From assembly GCF_006716095.1 (NCBI RefSeq), contig NZ_VFOK01000001.1:1085375-1149374 (forward strand): DNA of 64,000 nucleotides, in the 5' to 3' direction. Below the pieces are notes generated by a model. It searched no databases. It saw only the letters and a program-made list of their open reading frames with translations, and was not told where the DNA came from. Made by a program: the position numbers and the translations under genes. Positions 7,663 through 16,900 of this stretch are shown piece by piece. The number at the start of each line of letters is the position of its first letter. The first letter of the stretch is position 1. This stretch comes from Barrientosiimonas humi (GTDB lineage Bacteria; Actinomycetota; Actinomycetes; Actinomycetales; Dermatophilaceae).

Positions 7663-9440
7663 TGGCCACCACGACCACCCACCGACCGGGCGCCGCGGGT
7701 GACACCCCGCAGCAGCCCACGCGCAGCCAGCGCAACATGGGCCGCACCATCGTCAAGTGGATGACGTCGACCGACCACAAGGTCATCGGCAACCTGTACT
7801 TCATCACCTCGTTCATCTTCTTCCTGGTCGGCGGTGTCATGGCGCTGATCATCCGCGCCGAGCTGTTCGCGCCGGGGATGAACGTCGTGGAGACCAAGGA
7901 GCAGTTCAACCAGCTGTTCACCATGCACGGCACGGTCATGCTGCTGCTGTTCGCGACCCCGCTGTTCGCCGGGTTCGCCAACGCGCTGATGCCGCTGCAG
8001 ATCGGTGCGCCCGACGTGGCGTTCCCGCGGCTGAACATGTTCGCCTACTGGCTCTACCTGTTCGGCGCGCTGATCACCGTCTCGGGCTTCCTGACCCCGC
8101 AGGGCGCGGCCGCCTTCGGCTGGTTCGCCTACACGCCGCTGTCCGACACCATGTTCAGCCCCGGGCTCGGCGGCAACCTGTGGGTGTTCGGTCTGGGCCT
8201 CGCGGGCTTCGGCACGATCCTCGGCTCGGTCAACTTCATCACCACGATCATCTGCATGCGCGCACCGGGCATGACCATGTTCCGCATGCCGGTGTTCACC
8301 TGGACGCTGCTGATCACCTCGCTGCTGGCGATCATCGTCTTCCCGGTGCTGGCCGCCGCGATGTTCGGCCTGGGTGCCGACCGCGTGCTGGGCGCGCACG
8401 TCTACGCCGTCGAGAACGGCGGGGCGATGCTGTGGCAGCACCTGTTCTGGTTCTTCGGTCACCCCGAGGTCTACATCATCGCGCTGCCGTTCTTCGGGAT
8501 CATCTCCGAGGTCATCCCGGTGTTCTCGCGCAAGCCGATCTTCGGCTACAAGACCCTGGTCTTCGCGACCATCGCGATCGCGGCGCTGTCGGTCAGCGTG
8601 TGGGCCCACCACATGTACGCCACCGGCGCGGTCCTGCTGCCCTTCTTCGCCGTCATGACCATGCTCATCGCGGTGCCGACCGGTGTGAAGTTCTTCAACT
8701 GGATCGGCACGATGTGGCAGGGCAAGATCACCTTCGACACCCCGATGATCTGGGCGTTCGGCTTCCTGGTGACCTTCCTGTTCGGTGGTCTGACCGGCGT
8801 CATCCTGGCCAGCCCGCCGCTGGACTTCCACCTCACCGACACCTACTTCGTGGTGGCGCACTTCCACTACGTGGTGTTCGGCACCGTCGTGTTCGCGATG
8901 TTCGCCGGGTGGTACTTCTGGTGGCCCAAGCTCACCGGCCGGATGCTCGACGAGAAGCTGGGCAAGATCCACTTCTGGATGCTGTTCATCGGCTTCCACA
9001 TGACGTTCCTCATCCAGCACTGGCTGGGTGTGGTGGGCATGCCGCGGCGCTACGCCGACTACATGCCCGAGGACGGCTTCACCTGGATGAACCAGCTGTC
9101 GACCGTCGGGTCGTTCCTGCTGGGCGCCTCGATGACCCCGTTCCTGTACAACGTCTGGAAGACCTGGCGCACGGCTCCGATGGTCGAGTCCGACGACCCG
9201 TGGGGTTACGGCATGTCGCTGGAGTGGGCCACCTCGTCCCCGCCGCCGCGGCACAACTTCGACTCCATCCCGCGCATCCGGTCCGAGCGTCCCGCGTTCG
9301 ACCTGCACCACCCGGAGGCAGCGCCCACCTCGGTGCGGCCCGCCCCTGACACGTTGGCCAAGGTGCTCGGCCCGGCCGACCACGGCTCTCAGACGATGGG
9401 CGGCGACCGTCCGGAGGACAAGGAGAACTCCAAGCGATGA
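7662..9440 (+). CDS. ctaD: Cytochrome c oxidase subunit I
   Basis: A 592-residue, 12-helix catalytic subunit of the aa3 oxidase. It holds heme a and the heme a3-CuB site. Visible ligands include the histidine of FTMHGTVML, the His-Tyr pair in [13 protein letters not shown], the HH of WAHHMYATG, and the heme a/a3 histidines in [11 protein letters not shown]. The [18 protein letters not shown]-terminal motif is typical. A proline/charged C-terminal tail of about 60 residues extends past the last helix, as in other actinobacteria. The start overlaps ctaC and the end overlaps ctaF. Confidence 0.97.
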   Translation: MATTTTHRPGAAGDTPQQPTRSQRNMGRTIVKWMTSTDHKVIGNLYFITSFIFFLVGGVMALIIRAELFAPGMNVVETKEQFNQLFTMHGTVMLLLFATPLFAGFANALMPLQIGAPDVAFPRLNMFAYWLYLFGALITVSGFLTPQGAAAFGWFAYTPLSDTMFSPGLGGNLWVFGLGLAGFGTILGSVNFITTIICMRAPGMTMFRMPVFTWTLLITSLLAIIVFPVLAAAMFGLGADRVLGAHVYAVENGGAMLWQHLFWFFGHPEVYIIALPFFGIISEVIPVFSRKPIFGYKTLVFATIAIAALSVSVWAHHMYATGAVLLPFFAVMTMLIAVPTGVKFFNWIGTMWQGKITFDTPMIWAFGFLVTFLFGGLTGVILASPPLDFHLTDTYFVVAHFHYVVFGTVVFAMFAGWYFWWPKLTGRMLDEKLGKIHFWMLFIGFHMTFLIQHWLGVVGMPRRYADYMPEDGFTWMNQLSTVGSFLLGASMTPFLYNVWKTWRTAPMVESDDPWGYGMSLEWATSSPPPRHNFDSIPRIRSERPAFDLHHPEAAPTSVRPAPDTLAKVLGPADHGSQTMGGDRPEDKENSKR

Positions 9441-9838
9441 AGGTCGAGTTCAAGCTCTTCGCGATCCTCACGGTGTTCTACATCGTGATGGGGTTCATCT
9501 ACATGCTCTGGACCGGCGGGTCCGAGCCGGTGGGCGCGGTGGGGCTGTTCCTCACCGCGGGTATGTGCGCCATGATCGGCGGCTATGTCTACGTCACGGC
9601 CCGCAAGCTGGACCCGCGGCCCGACGACGACCCCGAGGGCGAGATCCACGAGATCGAGGGCGAGTACGGCTTCTTCAGCCCGCACAGCTGGTGGCCGCTG
9701 TTCCTCGGCGCCTCGTGCGCGATCGTCTTCCTCGGCGCTGCCGTGGGCTGGTGGCTGGTCATCCTCGGCTTCCCGCTCGTGGTGCTGTCGACCCTCGGCT
9801 GGACCTTCGAGTACTTCCGCGGCGAGAACGCCATCTGA
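9437..9838 (+). CDS. ctaF: Cytochrome c oxidase subunit IV (actinobacterial type)
   Basis: A 133-residue protein with four hydrophobic segments and the [19 protein letters not shown] start characteristic of the small actinobacterial oxidase subunit. A short acidic loop ([20 protein letters not shown]) joins the second and third helices. The ATG overlaps the ctaD stop by 4 bases. It stabilises the oxidase within the bc1-aa3 supercomplex. It ends the ctaC-ctaD-ctaF operon. Confidence 0.93.
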   Translation: MKVEFKLFAILTVFYIVMGFIYMLWTGGSEPVGAVGLFLTAGMCAMIGGYVYVTARKLDPRPDDDPEGEIHEIEGEYGFFSPHSWWPLFLGASCAIVFLGAAVGWWLVILGFPLVVLSTLGWTFEYFRGENAI

Positions 9839-9856
9839 GCCTTCCGTACGCGCGTG

Positions 9857-9886
9857 ACGTCCCGGGTCGATATCGACCCGGGACGT
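9857..9886 (+). terminator. 30-bp perfect palindrome after ctaF
   Basis: The arms acgtcccgggtcgat and atcgacccgggacgt are exact reverse complements with no loop, 19 bases past the ctaF stop, followed by ttcgcgtttt. It could terminate the oxidase operon, but the absence of a loop and the similarity of its centre to the downstream repeats also fit a repetitive palindromic element. Confidence 0.55.
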
Positions 9887-9900
9887 TCGCGTTTTGCGCC

Positions 9901-9952
9901 AAGCGGGTCGAGTGGGCCCCGCGAGGAACGAGCGGGCCGTATCGAGACCCCC
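9901..9952. repeat. REP-like element (ggtcgag...gtatcgagacc type)
   Basis: An imperfect palindrome beginning with ggtcgag and ending with gtatcgagacccc. Its two ends match the ends of the repeats flanking the non-coding element at 28.65-29.13 kb. This type of sequence is a common interspersed repeat in high-GC actinobacteria in my experience; that part is recollection, not computed. Confidence 0.5.
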
Positions 9953-9961
9953 AAGCCGCCA

Positions 9962-10053
9962 AGCGTGCCTATCGGGTCGATACCGACCCCACCTGCCCGC
10001 CTCACGCCCCGAGAGCGTGCCGTATCGGGTCGATACCGACCCCACCTGCCCGC
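9962..10053. repeat. Two 31-bp direct repeats containing a palindromic core
   Basis: An identical 31-bp sequence occurs at 9970-10000 and 10023-10053. Both copies are preceded by agcgtgcc and contain the near-palindrome gggtcgataccgacccc. That core differs by one base from the centre of the palindrome at 9857-9886. The rest of this 310-base intergenic stretch holds nothing else recognisable apart from the promoter of the next gene. Confidence 0.75.
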
Positions 10054-10136
10054 GGCGTACGCCGACGTCCCGGGCAGCCCGCCCCTTGGCTGCGCGTGCG
10101 CTGCCCGCCGACAAGCGTGCGGGCCGGCCGAAAACG

Positions 10137-10142
10137 TACAGT
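10137..10142 (+). promoter_or_regulatory. -10 hexamer for a leaderless zincin gene
   Basis: TACAGT is followed by 6 bases and then a GTG at 10149, the spacing expected when transcription begins at the start codon. This decides the start of the next gene. Confidence 0.45.
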
Positions 10143-10148
10143 TGCCCC

Positions 10149-10502
10149 GTGGTGGCGATGAGTCGGGCCGAGTTCGAGGACGAGGCGGGCCAGGCCCTGG
10201 ACCTGATCCCGCCGGAGCTGCTCGCGCGGCTGCAGAACATCGCGATCCTCGTCGAGGACGACCCGCCCGTCGACCAGCCGAACCTGCTGGGGCTCTACGT
10301 CGGTGTCCCGCTGCCGGAGCGCACCGACTCCTGGGCCTACGGCAGCCTGCCCGACCGGATCACCCTGTTCCAGCGTCCGCTGGAGCGGATCAGCGCCACC
10401 CGCGAGGAGCTGCGCGAGCAGATCGCCGTCACCGTGGTGCACGAGATCGGGCACTACTTCGGCATCGACGACGACCGGCTGCACGAGCTCGGCTGGGGCT
10501 GA
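10149..10502 (+). CDS. Metallopeptidase family protein (small zincin)
   Basis: A 117-residue protein with a C-terminal HEIGHYFGIDDDRLHELGW segment, a HExxH zinc motif with a downstream Asp as third-ligand candidate. This matches the minimal zincin family (formerly DUF1025) widespread in actinobacteria. No signal peptide or membrane segment is present, so it is cytoplasmic. The substrate is unknown. The start is either the GTG at 10149, favoured by the -10 spacing, or the ATG at 10158. It stands alone between the two respiratory operons and converges on qcrB. Confidence 0.8.
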   Translation: MVAMSRAEFEDEAGQALDLIPPELLARLQNIAILVEDDPPVDQPNLLGLYVGVPLPERTDSWAYGSLPDRITLFQRPLERISATREELREQIAVTVVHEIGHYFGIDDDRLHELGWG

Positions 10503-10569
10503 GCCGACCCCGACGTACGTTCGCCGCCCGACCCGACGTACGCCCACCGCCGGCCACCGGACAACGCGA

Positions 10570-10603
10570 ACGGCCCCGCCCGGCCGAAGCCGGGCGGGGC
10601 CGT
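10570..10603. terminator. Strong bidirectional hairpin between zincin gene and qcrB
   Basis: A perfect 15-bp stem (acggccccgcccggc / gccgggcggggccgt) encloses a cgaa tetraloop. It lies between two convergent genes and can act in both directions. There is no T-tract, as is usual in actinobacteria. Confidence 0.8.
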
Positions 10604-10623
10604 GTCCCGCAGGGGAGCGTCGC

Positions 10624-12462
10624 TCAGTGGCGGTCGGCGCGCTGCGTCTGGTGGTCGTAGGCGGTCCCTTCGCGGACCTCCTCCGCGCCACCGTGCAGCT
10701 CACCCTCGAAGCCCAGCTCGCCACCGTGGGCGCGGCTGTGCTCGACCGCGCTGGTCTCCAGCTCGCTGGACTCCAGCGACTCGTGCTCGTCGCCGTGGTG
10801 CTGCGCGGCGGCCAGCTCGGCCGGGGTGACGGCCTCGATGCGGTCGGTGAAGAAGAACCGCGACAGGGCCTCGCGGGTCTTGTCCTTGCGCGCGGTGCCG
10901 GCCGAGACACCGTTGGCGTCCTGGCCCGGCAGCGACTCGATCGGGCGCCAGGACTGGTAGGCGACCAGCGGCCAGCGCTCGTACTCGTTGAGCGGCTCGT
11001 GCGCCTCGAAGAACCGGCCCTCGGCGGTGCGGATGATGCGGCCGGTCTCCCGACCGTGCAGCACCAGGTCGCGGTCGCGCCGCTGCAGGCTGAGGCACAG
11101 CCGCTTGGTGAGCATGAACACCAGGATCGGTCCGACGAGCAGCAGCACGCGCAGCACGTTGGTGATGTCGTTGATCGACAGGCCCAGCTTGATCGCCATG
11201 ATGTCGTTGCCGGCCGCGATGAAGTTCACGGCGTAGAACGTGATGGCGGCCATGCCGAGACCGGTGCGCACCGGGCGGTTGCGCGGGCGGTCCAGGATGT
11301 GGTGCTCGCGCTTGTCGCCGGTCACCCAGGCCTCGAGGAACGGGTAGGCGCCCGCGATCGTGAACATCACCGGGATCAGCAGGATCGCGCCCAGGAAGAT
11401 GTTGAAGCTCCACGTGGTGCCGAAGATCTCGAACTCCAGGAAGCCGGGCAGCAGACGCAGCGCACCGTCGGCGAAGCCCATGTACCAGTCGGGCTGGGAG
11501 CCCGCCGTGACCTGGGTCGGTTCGTACGGTCCGTACGCCCAGATCGGGTTGATCTGGACCAGGCCGGCGATGAGCGCGGTGATGCCGAACACGATGAAGA
11601 AGAAGCCACCGGCCTTGGCCGCGTAGACCGGCATCATCGGGAAGCCGACGACGTTCTTCTCGGTGCGGCCGGGGCCGGGGTACTGGGTGTGCTTGTGCAC
11701 CATCACCAGGATGATGTGCGCGGTGAACAACCCGACGATGATCGCGGGCAGCAGCAGCACGTGCACCGTGAATAGGCGGGGGATGATCATCTCGCCCGGG
11801 AAGGCTCCGCCGAACACCAGGTAGGAGATGTAGGAGCCGACCACGGGGATGGAGAGCATGAAGCCCTCGGCCGCCCGCAGACCGGTGCCGGACAGCAGGT
11901 CGTCCGGCAGCGAGTAGCCGGCGAAGCCCTCGACCATCGACAGCATCAGCAGGTTCACGCCGATGACCCAGTTGATCTCACGCGGCTTGCGGAACGCGCC
12001 GGTGAAGAACACGCGGCACATGTGCAGCATGATCGAGACGATGAACAGCAGCGCCGACCAGTGGTGGATCTGCCGGATGATCAGGCCGCCGCGGATGTCG
12101 TGCGAGATCCGCACGGTCGAGGCGTACGCCTCGGACATCTCGATGCCGCGCAGCGGCTCGTAGCTGCCGTCGTAGGTGGTGTGGCCGAGGCTCGGCACGA
12201 ACCAGAACGTCAGGAACGTGCCGGTGATGAGCAGGATGACGAGGGAGTACATCGCCACCTCGCCCAGCATGAACGACCAGTGGTCGGGGAAGACCTTCTT
12301 GAGCAGGTAACGCCCGCCCTTGGCTCCGCCCGTACGCTCGTCGACCCAGTTGCCGAGGCCGGCCACCGGGCCGCCGGACCGCTTGACCGGTCCGCGCTCG
12401 TCGTCGTCCCGCAGTGCGCTGGCTCCGCGGCGTGGGGTGCTCGGGTCTGCTGCGGTGCTCAT
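10624..12462 (-). CDS. qcrB: Cytochrome bc1 complex cytochrome b subunit
   Basis: A 612-residue cytochrome b carrying hemes bL and bH and both quinone sites of complex III. The N-terminal half has the heme-ligating histidines (for example in IRQIHHWSALLFIVSIMLHMCRV-type helices and FTVHVLLLPAIIVGLFTAHIILVMVHKH). The Qo-site region includes PIWAYGP, close to the usual PEWY-type motif. A long charged C-terminal extension of about 150 residues, usual in actinobacteria, ends the protein. Its ATG overlaps the qcrA stop by 4 bases. It is the last gene of ctaE-qcrC-qcrA-qcrB. Confidence 0.96.
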   Translation of the reverse strand: MSTAADPSTPRRGASALRDDDERGPVKRSGGPVAGLGNWVDERTGGAKGGRYLLKKVFPDHWSFMLGEVAMYSLVILLITGTFLTFWFVPSLGHTTYDGSYEPLRGIEMSEAYASTVRISHDIRGGLIIRQIHHWSALLFIVSIMLHMCRVFFTGAFRKPREINWVIGVNLLMLSMVEGFAGYSLPDDLLSGTGLRAAEGFMLSIPVVGSYISYLVFGGAFPGEMIIPRLFTVHVLLLPAIIVGLFTAHIILVMVHKHTQYPGPGRTEKNVVGFPMMPVYAAKAGGFFFIVFGITALIAGLVQINPIWAYGPYEPTQVTAGSQPDWYMGFADGALRLLPGFLEFEIFGTTWSFNIFLGAILLIPVMFTIAGAYPFLEAWVTGDKREHHILDRPRNRPVRTGLGMAAITFYAVNFIAAGNDIMAIKLGLSINDITNVLRVLLLVGPILVFMLTKRLCLSLQRRDRDLVLHGRETGRIIRTAEGRFFEAHEPLNEYERWPLVAYQSWRPIESLPGQDANGVSAGTARKDKTREALSRFFFTDRIEAVTPAELAAAQHHGDEHESLESSELETSAVEHSRAHGGELGFEGELHGGAEEVREGTAYDHQTQRADRH

Positions 12463-13562
12463 CCACGCTCCCAGAAGCTCGGGCCGACAGGCTCGGCGAA
12501 GCCCTGGTCGGCGACCAGGTATCCCGCGCCGTCGACGGAGATCTTCAGCTGCGGCAGCGGACGCTTGGCCGGGCCGAAGATCACCTTGCAGTCATCAGTC
12601 ATGTCGAACGTCGACTGGTGGCACGGGCACAGCAGGTGGTGCGTCTGCTGCTCGTACAGGCCGACGGGGCACCCGACGTGGGTGCAGATCTTGGAGTAGG
12701 CCACGACACCGTCGATGCCCCAGCTGCGCTGGCGGGCGCTCTTGATCTTGGCCTCGTCGAGCCGGACCAGCAGGACCGACGCCTTGACCTTCTCGTTGAG
12801 CGGCTGCTCGGTCTCGTCGATGCCCTCGGGCAGGACGTGGAAGACCGACCCCATGGTGACGTCGCTGAGCCGGATCGCGGTGCCCTCCGGGTCACGCACC
12901 AGGCGACGCTTGCGGCCGTTGATGCGCGAGTCCCACAGGGAGGTGGACAGGTCGTTACCGGGGAGCGGGCCGAGCGAGCCGACCAGCTGCAGCCCGAGCG
13001 GGATCGCGAACAGGCCGAGCGCGCCGCCGAGGGTGTACTTGATCAGCGGGCGGCGCTGGATCTGGGAGGACTCAGCGCCCTCCTCGAGGATGGCCACGAA
13101 GCCCTCGCGGTCCTCCTCGGAGGAACGCTGCGGGTGGCGCTCCTCGACGACCTCCTCGTCGGACATCAGGGTCTTGGCCCAGTGCACCGCGCCGAGGCCG
13201 ATGCCGAGCAGGGACAGGCCCAGGGTCACGCCGAGCGCGACGTGCAGCGCCAGGACGTTGCCGATGATCGGCAGGGTGATGACCGACTGGTCGTCGATCG
13301 CGAAGTAGGCGACCGCGAACAGCACGGTGGCGACCATCGACATCAGGAACAGCGAGGCCACCTGACGCTCGTAGCGCTTCGCCGCGGCCGGGTCGTCGTC
13401 GCCGTGCCGGTGCTGGTGCGGCGGCAGCCCCGGGTTCGGGAAGTGGGCCGGGAGCCGGTCGGGGGACGCCTCGAGGTGGTGACCCGCGGACAGGTCGACG
13501 GCGCCGCGGGACTCACCCGTGCCGTCGCCGTGCTGGCCGGGGAGGTTGCTGGAGTCGCTCAA
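12459..13562 (-). CDS. qcrA: Cytochrome bc1 complex Rieske iron-sulfur subunit
   Basis: This 367-residue subunit has three membrane helices, a feature of actinobacterial Rieske proteins, and a C-terminal Rieske domain with both cluster motifs: CTHVGCPVG and CPCHQSTFD. The start appears to be a TTG at 13562, one base after the qcrC stop, preceded by a GGAAGG site inside the end of qcrC. The reading MSDSSNLPG fits family N-termini. The first 75 residues are hydrophilic and rich in His and Asp. Confidence 0.95.
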   Translation of the reverse strand: MSDSSNLPGQHGDGTGESRGAVDLSAGHHLEASPDRLPAHFPNPGLPPHQHRHGDDDPAAAKRYERQVASLFLMSMVATVLFAVAYFAIDDQSVITLPIIGNVLALHVALGVTLGLSLLGIGLGAVHWAKTLMSDEEVVEERHPQRSSEEDREGFVAILEEGAESSQIQRRPLIKYTLGGALGLFAIPLGLQLVGSLGPLPGNDLSTSLWDSRINGRKRRLVRDPEGTAIRLSDVTMGSVFHVLPEGIDETEQPLNEKVKASVLLVRLDEAKIKSARQRSWGIDGVVAYSKICTHVGCPVGLYEQQTHHLLCPCHQSTFDMTDDCKVIFGPAKRPLPQLKISVDGAGYLVADQGFAEPVGPSFWERG

Positions 13563-13563
13563 T

Positions 13564-14346
13564 TCAGGCTGCCTTCCGTCCGAGCCAGACCGCTGCGCCG
13601 ATCATCAGGCCGATGCCGATCGTCCAGGCGAACATGCCCTCGGTGACCGGGCCCAGGTTGCCCAGGTTGTGGCCACCGGTGTTGGCCTCGCCCTCCATGT
13701 ACTGGAGGTAGCTGATGATGTCGTTCTTGTCGCTGGGGGTCAGGTTGGTGTCGTTGAACACCGGCATGGACTGCGGGCCGGTGAGCATGGCCTCGTAGAT
13801 GTGCTTGCCGGACACGTCGTCCAGCTTCGGGGCGTACTTGCCCCGGGTGAGTGCGCCGCCGCTGCCGACGAAGTTGTGGCACATCGCGCAGTTGACGCGG
13901 AACAGCTCGCCGCCCTTGGCGACGTCGCCCTGGCCGTTGTAGTTCTCGGCGTTCGGGACGGCCGGGCCGGTGCCGAGCGAGGCGACGTACGCCGACAGCT
14001 GGCGGGTCTGCTCAGGGGTCATCTGCGGCTTGCCGCGAGGGGCCTGCACGCCGGGCTGGGTCATCGGCATACGGCCGGTGCCGACCTGGAAGTCGACGGC
14101 CGCGGCGCCCACGCCGACCAGCGACGGGCCGGCCTTGGAGCCGGTGGCGGCGGTGCCGTGGCAGCTGGCGCAGTTGGCCTGGAACAGCTGCTTGCCCTTG
14201 ACGACGTCGTCGGCCGCGGCGGTCGGGGCCGCCTCGGCGTCCTTGGGGGCGAGCGCTGCGTAGGCGCCGCCGGTGAAGACCAGGGCGAGCAGCAGCACGA
14301 CGAAGATCGCTGCCGGGTGCCTGCGGCGGGCGGCGAGGAAGCTCAC
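13564..14346 (-). CDS. qcrC: Cytochrome bc1 complex diheme cytochrome c subunit
   Basis: This 260-residue protein has an N-terminal membrane anchor, two c-type heme motifs (C59-x2-C62-H63 and C153-x2-C156-H157) and a C-terminal helix (about residues 235-255). In actinobacteria the two fused heme domains replace a soluble cytochrome c and pass electrons directly from complex III to the CuA site of CtaC. The GTG at 14346 has an AGGA site about 9 bases upstream. A 61-base gap separates it from ctaE. Confidence 0.96.
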   Translation of the reverse strand: MSFLAARRRHPAAIFVVLLLALVFTGGAYAALAPKDAEAAPTAAADDVVKGKQLFQANCASCHGTAATGSKAGPSLVGVGAAAVDFQVGTGRMPMTQPGVQAPRGKPQMTPEQTRQLSAYVASLGTGPAVPNAENYNGQGDVAKGGELFRVNCAMCHNFVGSGGALTRGKYAPKLDDVSGKHIYEAMLTGPQSMPVFNDTNLTPSDKNDIISYLQYMEGEANTGGHNLGNLGPVTEGMFAWTIGIGLMIGAAVWLGRKAA

Positions 14347-14407
14347 GGGGTTGTCCTGTCGTCGTCGGGGCAGGTGGTGGGGGAGGGGGTCGCGCGCTGC
14401 ACCGCGA

Positions 14408-15055
14408 TCACTGCAGGAGGTAGATCGTGGCGAACAGGGCGATCCAGACCACGTCGACGAAGTGCCAGTAGTAGCTGGTCACGACGGCGCCGGTGGCTTG
14501 GCTGTGGGTGTAGCGACGCGAGGTGAAGGTGCGGGCGATGATCAGCAGGAAGGCGATCAGACCGCCGGTGACGTGCAGGCCGTGGAAGCCGGTCGTCAGG
14601 TAGAACATCGAGCCGTAGGAGTCGCTGTCGATGCGCACCCCCGCGCCGACCAGCTCGGAGTACTCCAGCACCTGGCCGGCCACGAAGACCGAACCGAACA
14701 GGTAGGTGAGGACGTACCACTCGCGCATGCCCCACTGCTTGACCTGCAGGAGCGTGCCCGTGCGGTAGGGGATGCCCTGCTCGGCCTTGAACACGCCCAG
14801 CTGGCACCAGATCGAGGAGATCACCAGGATCAGGGTGTTGGCCGCGGCGTACGGCACGTTGAGGTGCGGGGTGTTCTGCTCCCACAGCTGCGGGGCGGCG
14901 CCGCGAATCGTGAAGTACATCGCGAACAGACCCGCGAAGAACATCAGCTCGCTCGCCAGCCACACCATGGTGCCGACGGCCGTCATGTTGGGACGGGTCA
15001 CAGGGCCGTGAGCGGCAGGGGCTCCGGGGCTGGGTTGAGTCGTTGCGGTCGCCAC
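14408..15055 (-). CDS. ctaE: Cytochrome c oxidase subunit III
   Basis: A 215-residue protein with five membrane segments, as in actinobacterial subunit III. Family segments include [17 protein letters not shown] and [16 protein letters not shown]. The GTG at 15055 was chosen because a CATAAT hexamer (15062-15067, minus strand) lies 6 bases upstream, giving a leaderless transcript; upstream in-frame codons overlap the divergent gene. It heads the ctaE-qcrC-qcrA-qcrB operon. Confidence 0.93.
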   Translation of the reverse strand: MATATTQPSPGAPAAHGPVTRPNMTAVGTMVWLASELMFFAGLFAMYFTIRGAAPQLWEQNTPHLNVPYAAANTLILVISSIWCQLGVFKAEQGIPYRTGTLLQVKQWGMREWYVLTYLFGSVFVAGQVLEYSELVGAGVRIDSDSYGSMFYLTTGFHGLHVTGGLIAFLLIIARTFTSRRYTHSQATGAVVTSYYWHFVDVVWIALFATIYLLQ

Positions 15056-15165
15056 TCGCTCATTATGGCCCCATCCAGGGTCCGGTCGCGGAGCGGGTCC
15101 CGACGGGGTGTCGAACGCTCGAGGTGCCGGCTTCGTTCCCGAGCTCGGTCGGTAGCATCGGCGCC

Positions 15166-15618
15166 ATGGCCGCACCTTCCTCTGCCGTGACGACCACGGC
15201 CTCTGGCGCCTCCCGCACGCCCGTTCGCACGGTGAACGTGCTCCTCTACAGCGACGACGTCGCGACGCGTGACGCCGTCCGGGTCGGGGCCGGGCGTCGC
15301 CCGGCCAAGGACGTCGAGATCGGCTCGTGGCGCGAGTGCGCGACCGCCCCGGCAGTCATCGAGGCGGTCGAGAGCGGCGGCTACGACCTGATCGTGCTCG
15401 ACGGCGAGGCGTCGCCGGTCGGCGGGCTCGGGCTGTGCCGGCAGCTGAAGAACGAGATCTTCGACTGCCCGCCCGTGGTGGTGCTCACGGGTCGCCCGCA
15501 GGACGGCTGGCTCGCGTCGTGGTCGCTGGCCGAGGCCTCGGTCCCGCAGCCGCTGGACCCGCTGGTGCTGGCCTCGACCCTCGCCGACGTCGCCCGCACG
15601 CACGTCCCGGCCGGCTGA
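15166..15618 (+). CDS. Degenerate response-regulator receiver protein
   Basis: A 150-residue stand-alone receiver-like protein. After a 20-residue Ser/Thr/Ala tail it has beta1 with acidic D30-D31 (VNVLLYSDD), a phospho-acceptor candidate D79 (LIVLDGEAS) and T108 (VVVLTGR). The invariant lysine before the conserved proline is replaced by Q128 (VPQPLDP), so phosphorylation signalling may be altered or absent. There is no output domain. It diverges from ctaE and lies 5 bases before trpD. The ATG at 15166 sits 7 bases after TAGCAT (15153-15158), a leaderless layout. Confidence 0.75.
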   Translation: MAAPSSAVTTTASGASRTPVRTVNVLLYSDDVATRDAVRVGAGRRPAKDVEIGSWRECATAPAVIEAVESGGYDLIVLDGEASPVGGLGLCRQLKNEIFDCPPVVVLTGRPQDGWLASWSLAEASVPQPLDPLVLASTLADVARTHVPAG

Positions 15619-15623
15619 CCCGC

Positions 15624-16706
15624 ATGGCGCAGGACACCGCGCCCACCTGGCCGACCGTCCTGAAGACGCTCCTCGCGGACGAGAGCCTGCCCGCCGACGC
15701 GGCGCAGTGGGCGATGGACCAGATCCTCACCGGCACGGCGACGCCGGTGCAGCTCGCCGCTTTCCTCGTGGCGCTGCGGGCCAAGGGGGAGACCGCCGAC
15801 GAGATGCGTGGCCTCGCCGACGGCATGCTCGACCACGCGATCACGATCGAGGTTCCCGGCGCCACCCTCGACATCGTCGGCACCGGCGGCGACCAGCGGC
15901 ACACCGTCAACATCTCCACGATGTCCTCGATCGTCGCCGTCGGCGCCGGGGCGCACGTGGTCAAGCACGGCAACCGGGCCGCGTCCTCCTCGTCGGGGTC
16001 GGCCGACGTGCTCGAGGCGCTCGGTGTGCGACTCGACCTGGAGCCCGAGCAGGTGCGGCAGGTCGCGCTCGACGCGGGCATCACCTTCTGCTTCGCGCAG
16101 ACCTTCCACCCCTCGCTGCGCCACGCCGGCAGCGCGCGGCGCGAGATGGGCATCCCCACGGCGCTCAACCTGCTCGGACCGCTCACGAACCCGGCTCAGC
16201 CGCGCTACTCCGCGATCGGCGTCGCCGACGCCCGGATGGCCCCGTTCATGGCGCAGGTCTTCGCCGACCGCCGCCGCGACGCCGCGGTCTTCCGCGGCGA
16301 CGACGGGCTGGACGAGCTCACCCTCTCCACGACGTCGAGGGTCTGGTGGGTGCGTGACGGTGAGCTCAGCGAGCACGTGCTCGACCCGACCGCGCTGGGG
16401 CTGCAGACCGCCCCGGTCGAGGCGCTGCGCGGCGGCGATGCCGCGCACAACGCCGAGGTCGTACGCCGGGTGCTGGCTGGTGAGCCCGGCCCGGTCCGCG
16501 ACGCCGTGCTGCTGAACGCCGGGATCGCGCTGGCGCTGACCGAGCTCGACGAGGCGCCCGGTCGCTTCGGGCCGGAGTCCGACCTGGACGCGCTGGTGCG
16601 CCGCGGGATCGAGCGGGCCCGCGCCGCGATCGACGAGGGTGCCGCCGCCGCCGCGCTGGAGCGGTGGGTCACCGCGACGGCCCGCTGGCAGCAGCCCACG
16701 CGCTGA
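15624..16706 (+). CDS. trpD: Anthranilate phosphoribosyltransferase
   Basis: A 360-residue enzyme of tryptophan synthesis that joins anthranilate to PRPP. The PRPP-binding GTGGD motif, the [21 protein letters not shown] segment and [19 protein letters not shown] are all present. The ATG at 15624 follows the receiver gene by 5 bases, so the two are likely co-transcribed. No other trp gene is nearby; trpD alone beside a receiver-like gene and the ctaE operon is a known actinobacterial arrangement. Confidence 0.95.
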   Translation: MAQDTAPTWPTVLKTLLADESLPADAAQWAMDQILTGTATPVQLAAFLVALRAKGETADEMRGLADGMLDHAITIEVPGATLDIVGTGGDQRHTVNISTMSSIVAVGAGAHVVKHGNRAASSSSGSADVLEALGVRLDLEPEQVRQVALDAGITFCFAQTFHPSLRHAGSARREMGIPTALNLLGPLTNPAQPRYSAIGVADARMAPFMAQVFADRRRDAAVFRGDDGLDELTLSTTSRVWWVRDGELSEHVLDPTALGLQTAPVEALRGGDAAHNAEVVRRVLAGEPGPVRDAVLLNAGIALALTELDEAPGRFGPESDLDALVRRGIERARAAIDEGAAAAALERWVTATARWQQPTR

Positions 16707-16709
16707 CCG

Positions 16710-16892
16710 CCGATACCGGGCGTTGTGACGTACGCCGGGCGTACGTGACGGTCAGTAGGGCCGATATCGGGGGTTGTGACGTGCGCCGGGCGTACGTGGG
16801 TCAGTAGGGCCGATATCGGGGGTTGTGACGTGCGCCGGGCGTGCGCGACGGTCAGCAGGGCCGATATCGGGGGTTGTGACGTGCGCCGGCGG
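16710..16892. repeat. Tandem 49-51 bp repeat, 3.6 copies
   Basis: Four near-identical units begin at 16710, 16761, 16810 and 16861, each opening ccgatatcgg (ccgataccgg in the first). The first unit contains the perfect hairpin acgtacgcc-g-ggcgtacgt; in the others the arms are diverged. The array starts 4 bases after trpD and ends 9 bases before the convergent Lrp-type gene. It may act as a multi-hairpin bidirectional terminator; it may also be a plain minisatellite. Confidence 0.85.
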
Positions 16893-16900
16893 GGCGGGGC

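Noticed and set aside
16710-16892. Possible CRISPR array
   Set aside because: The units are directly adjacent with no unique spacers; the same applies to 47602-47911.
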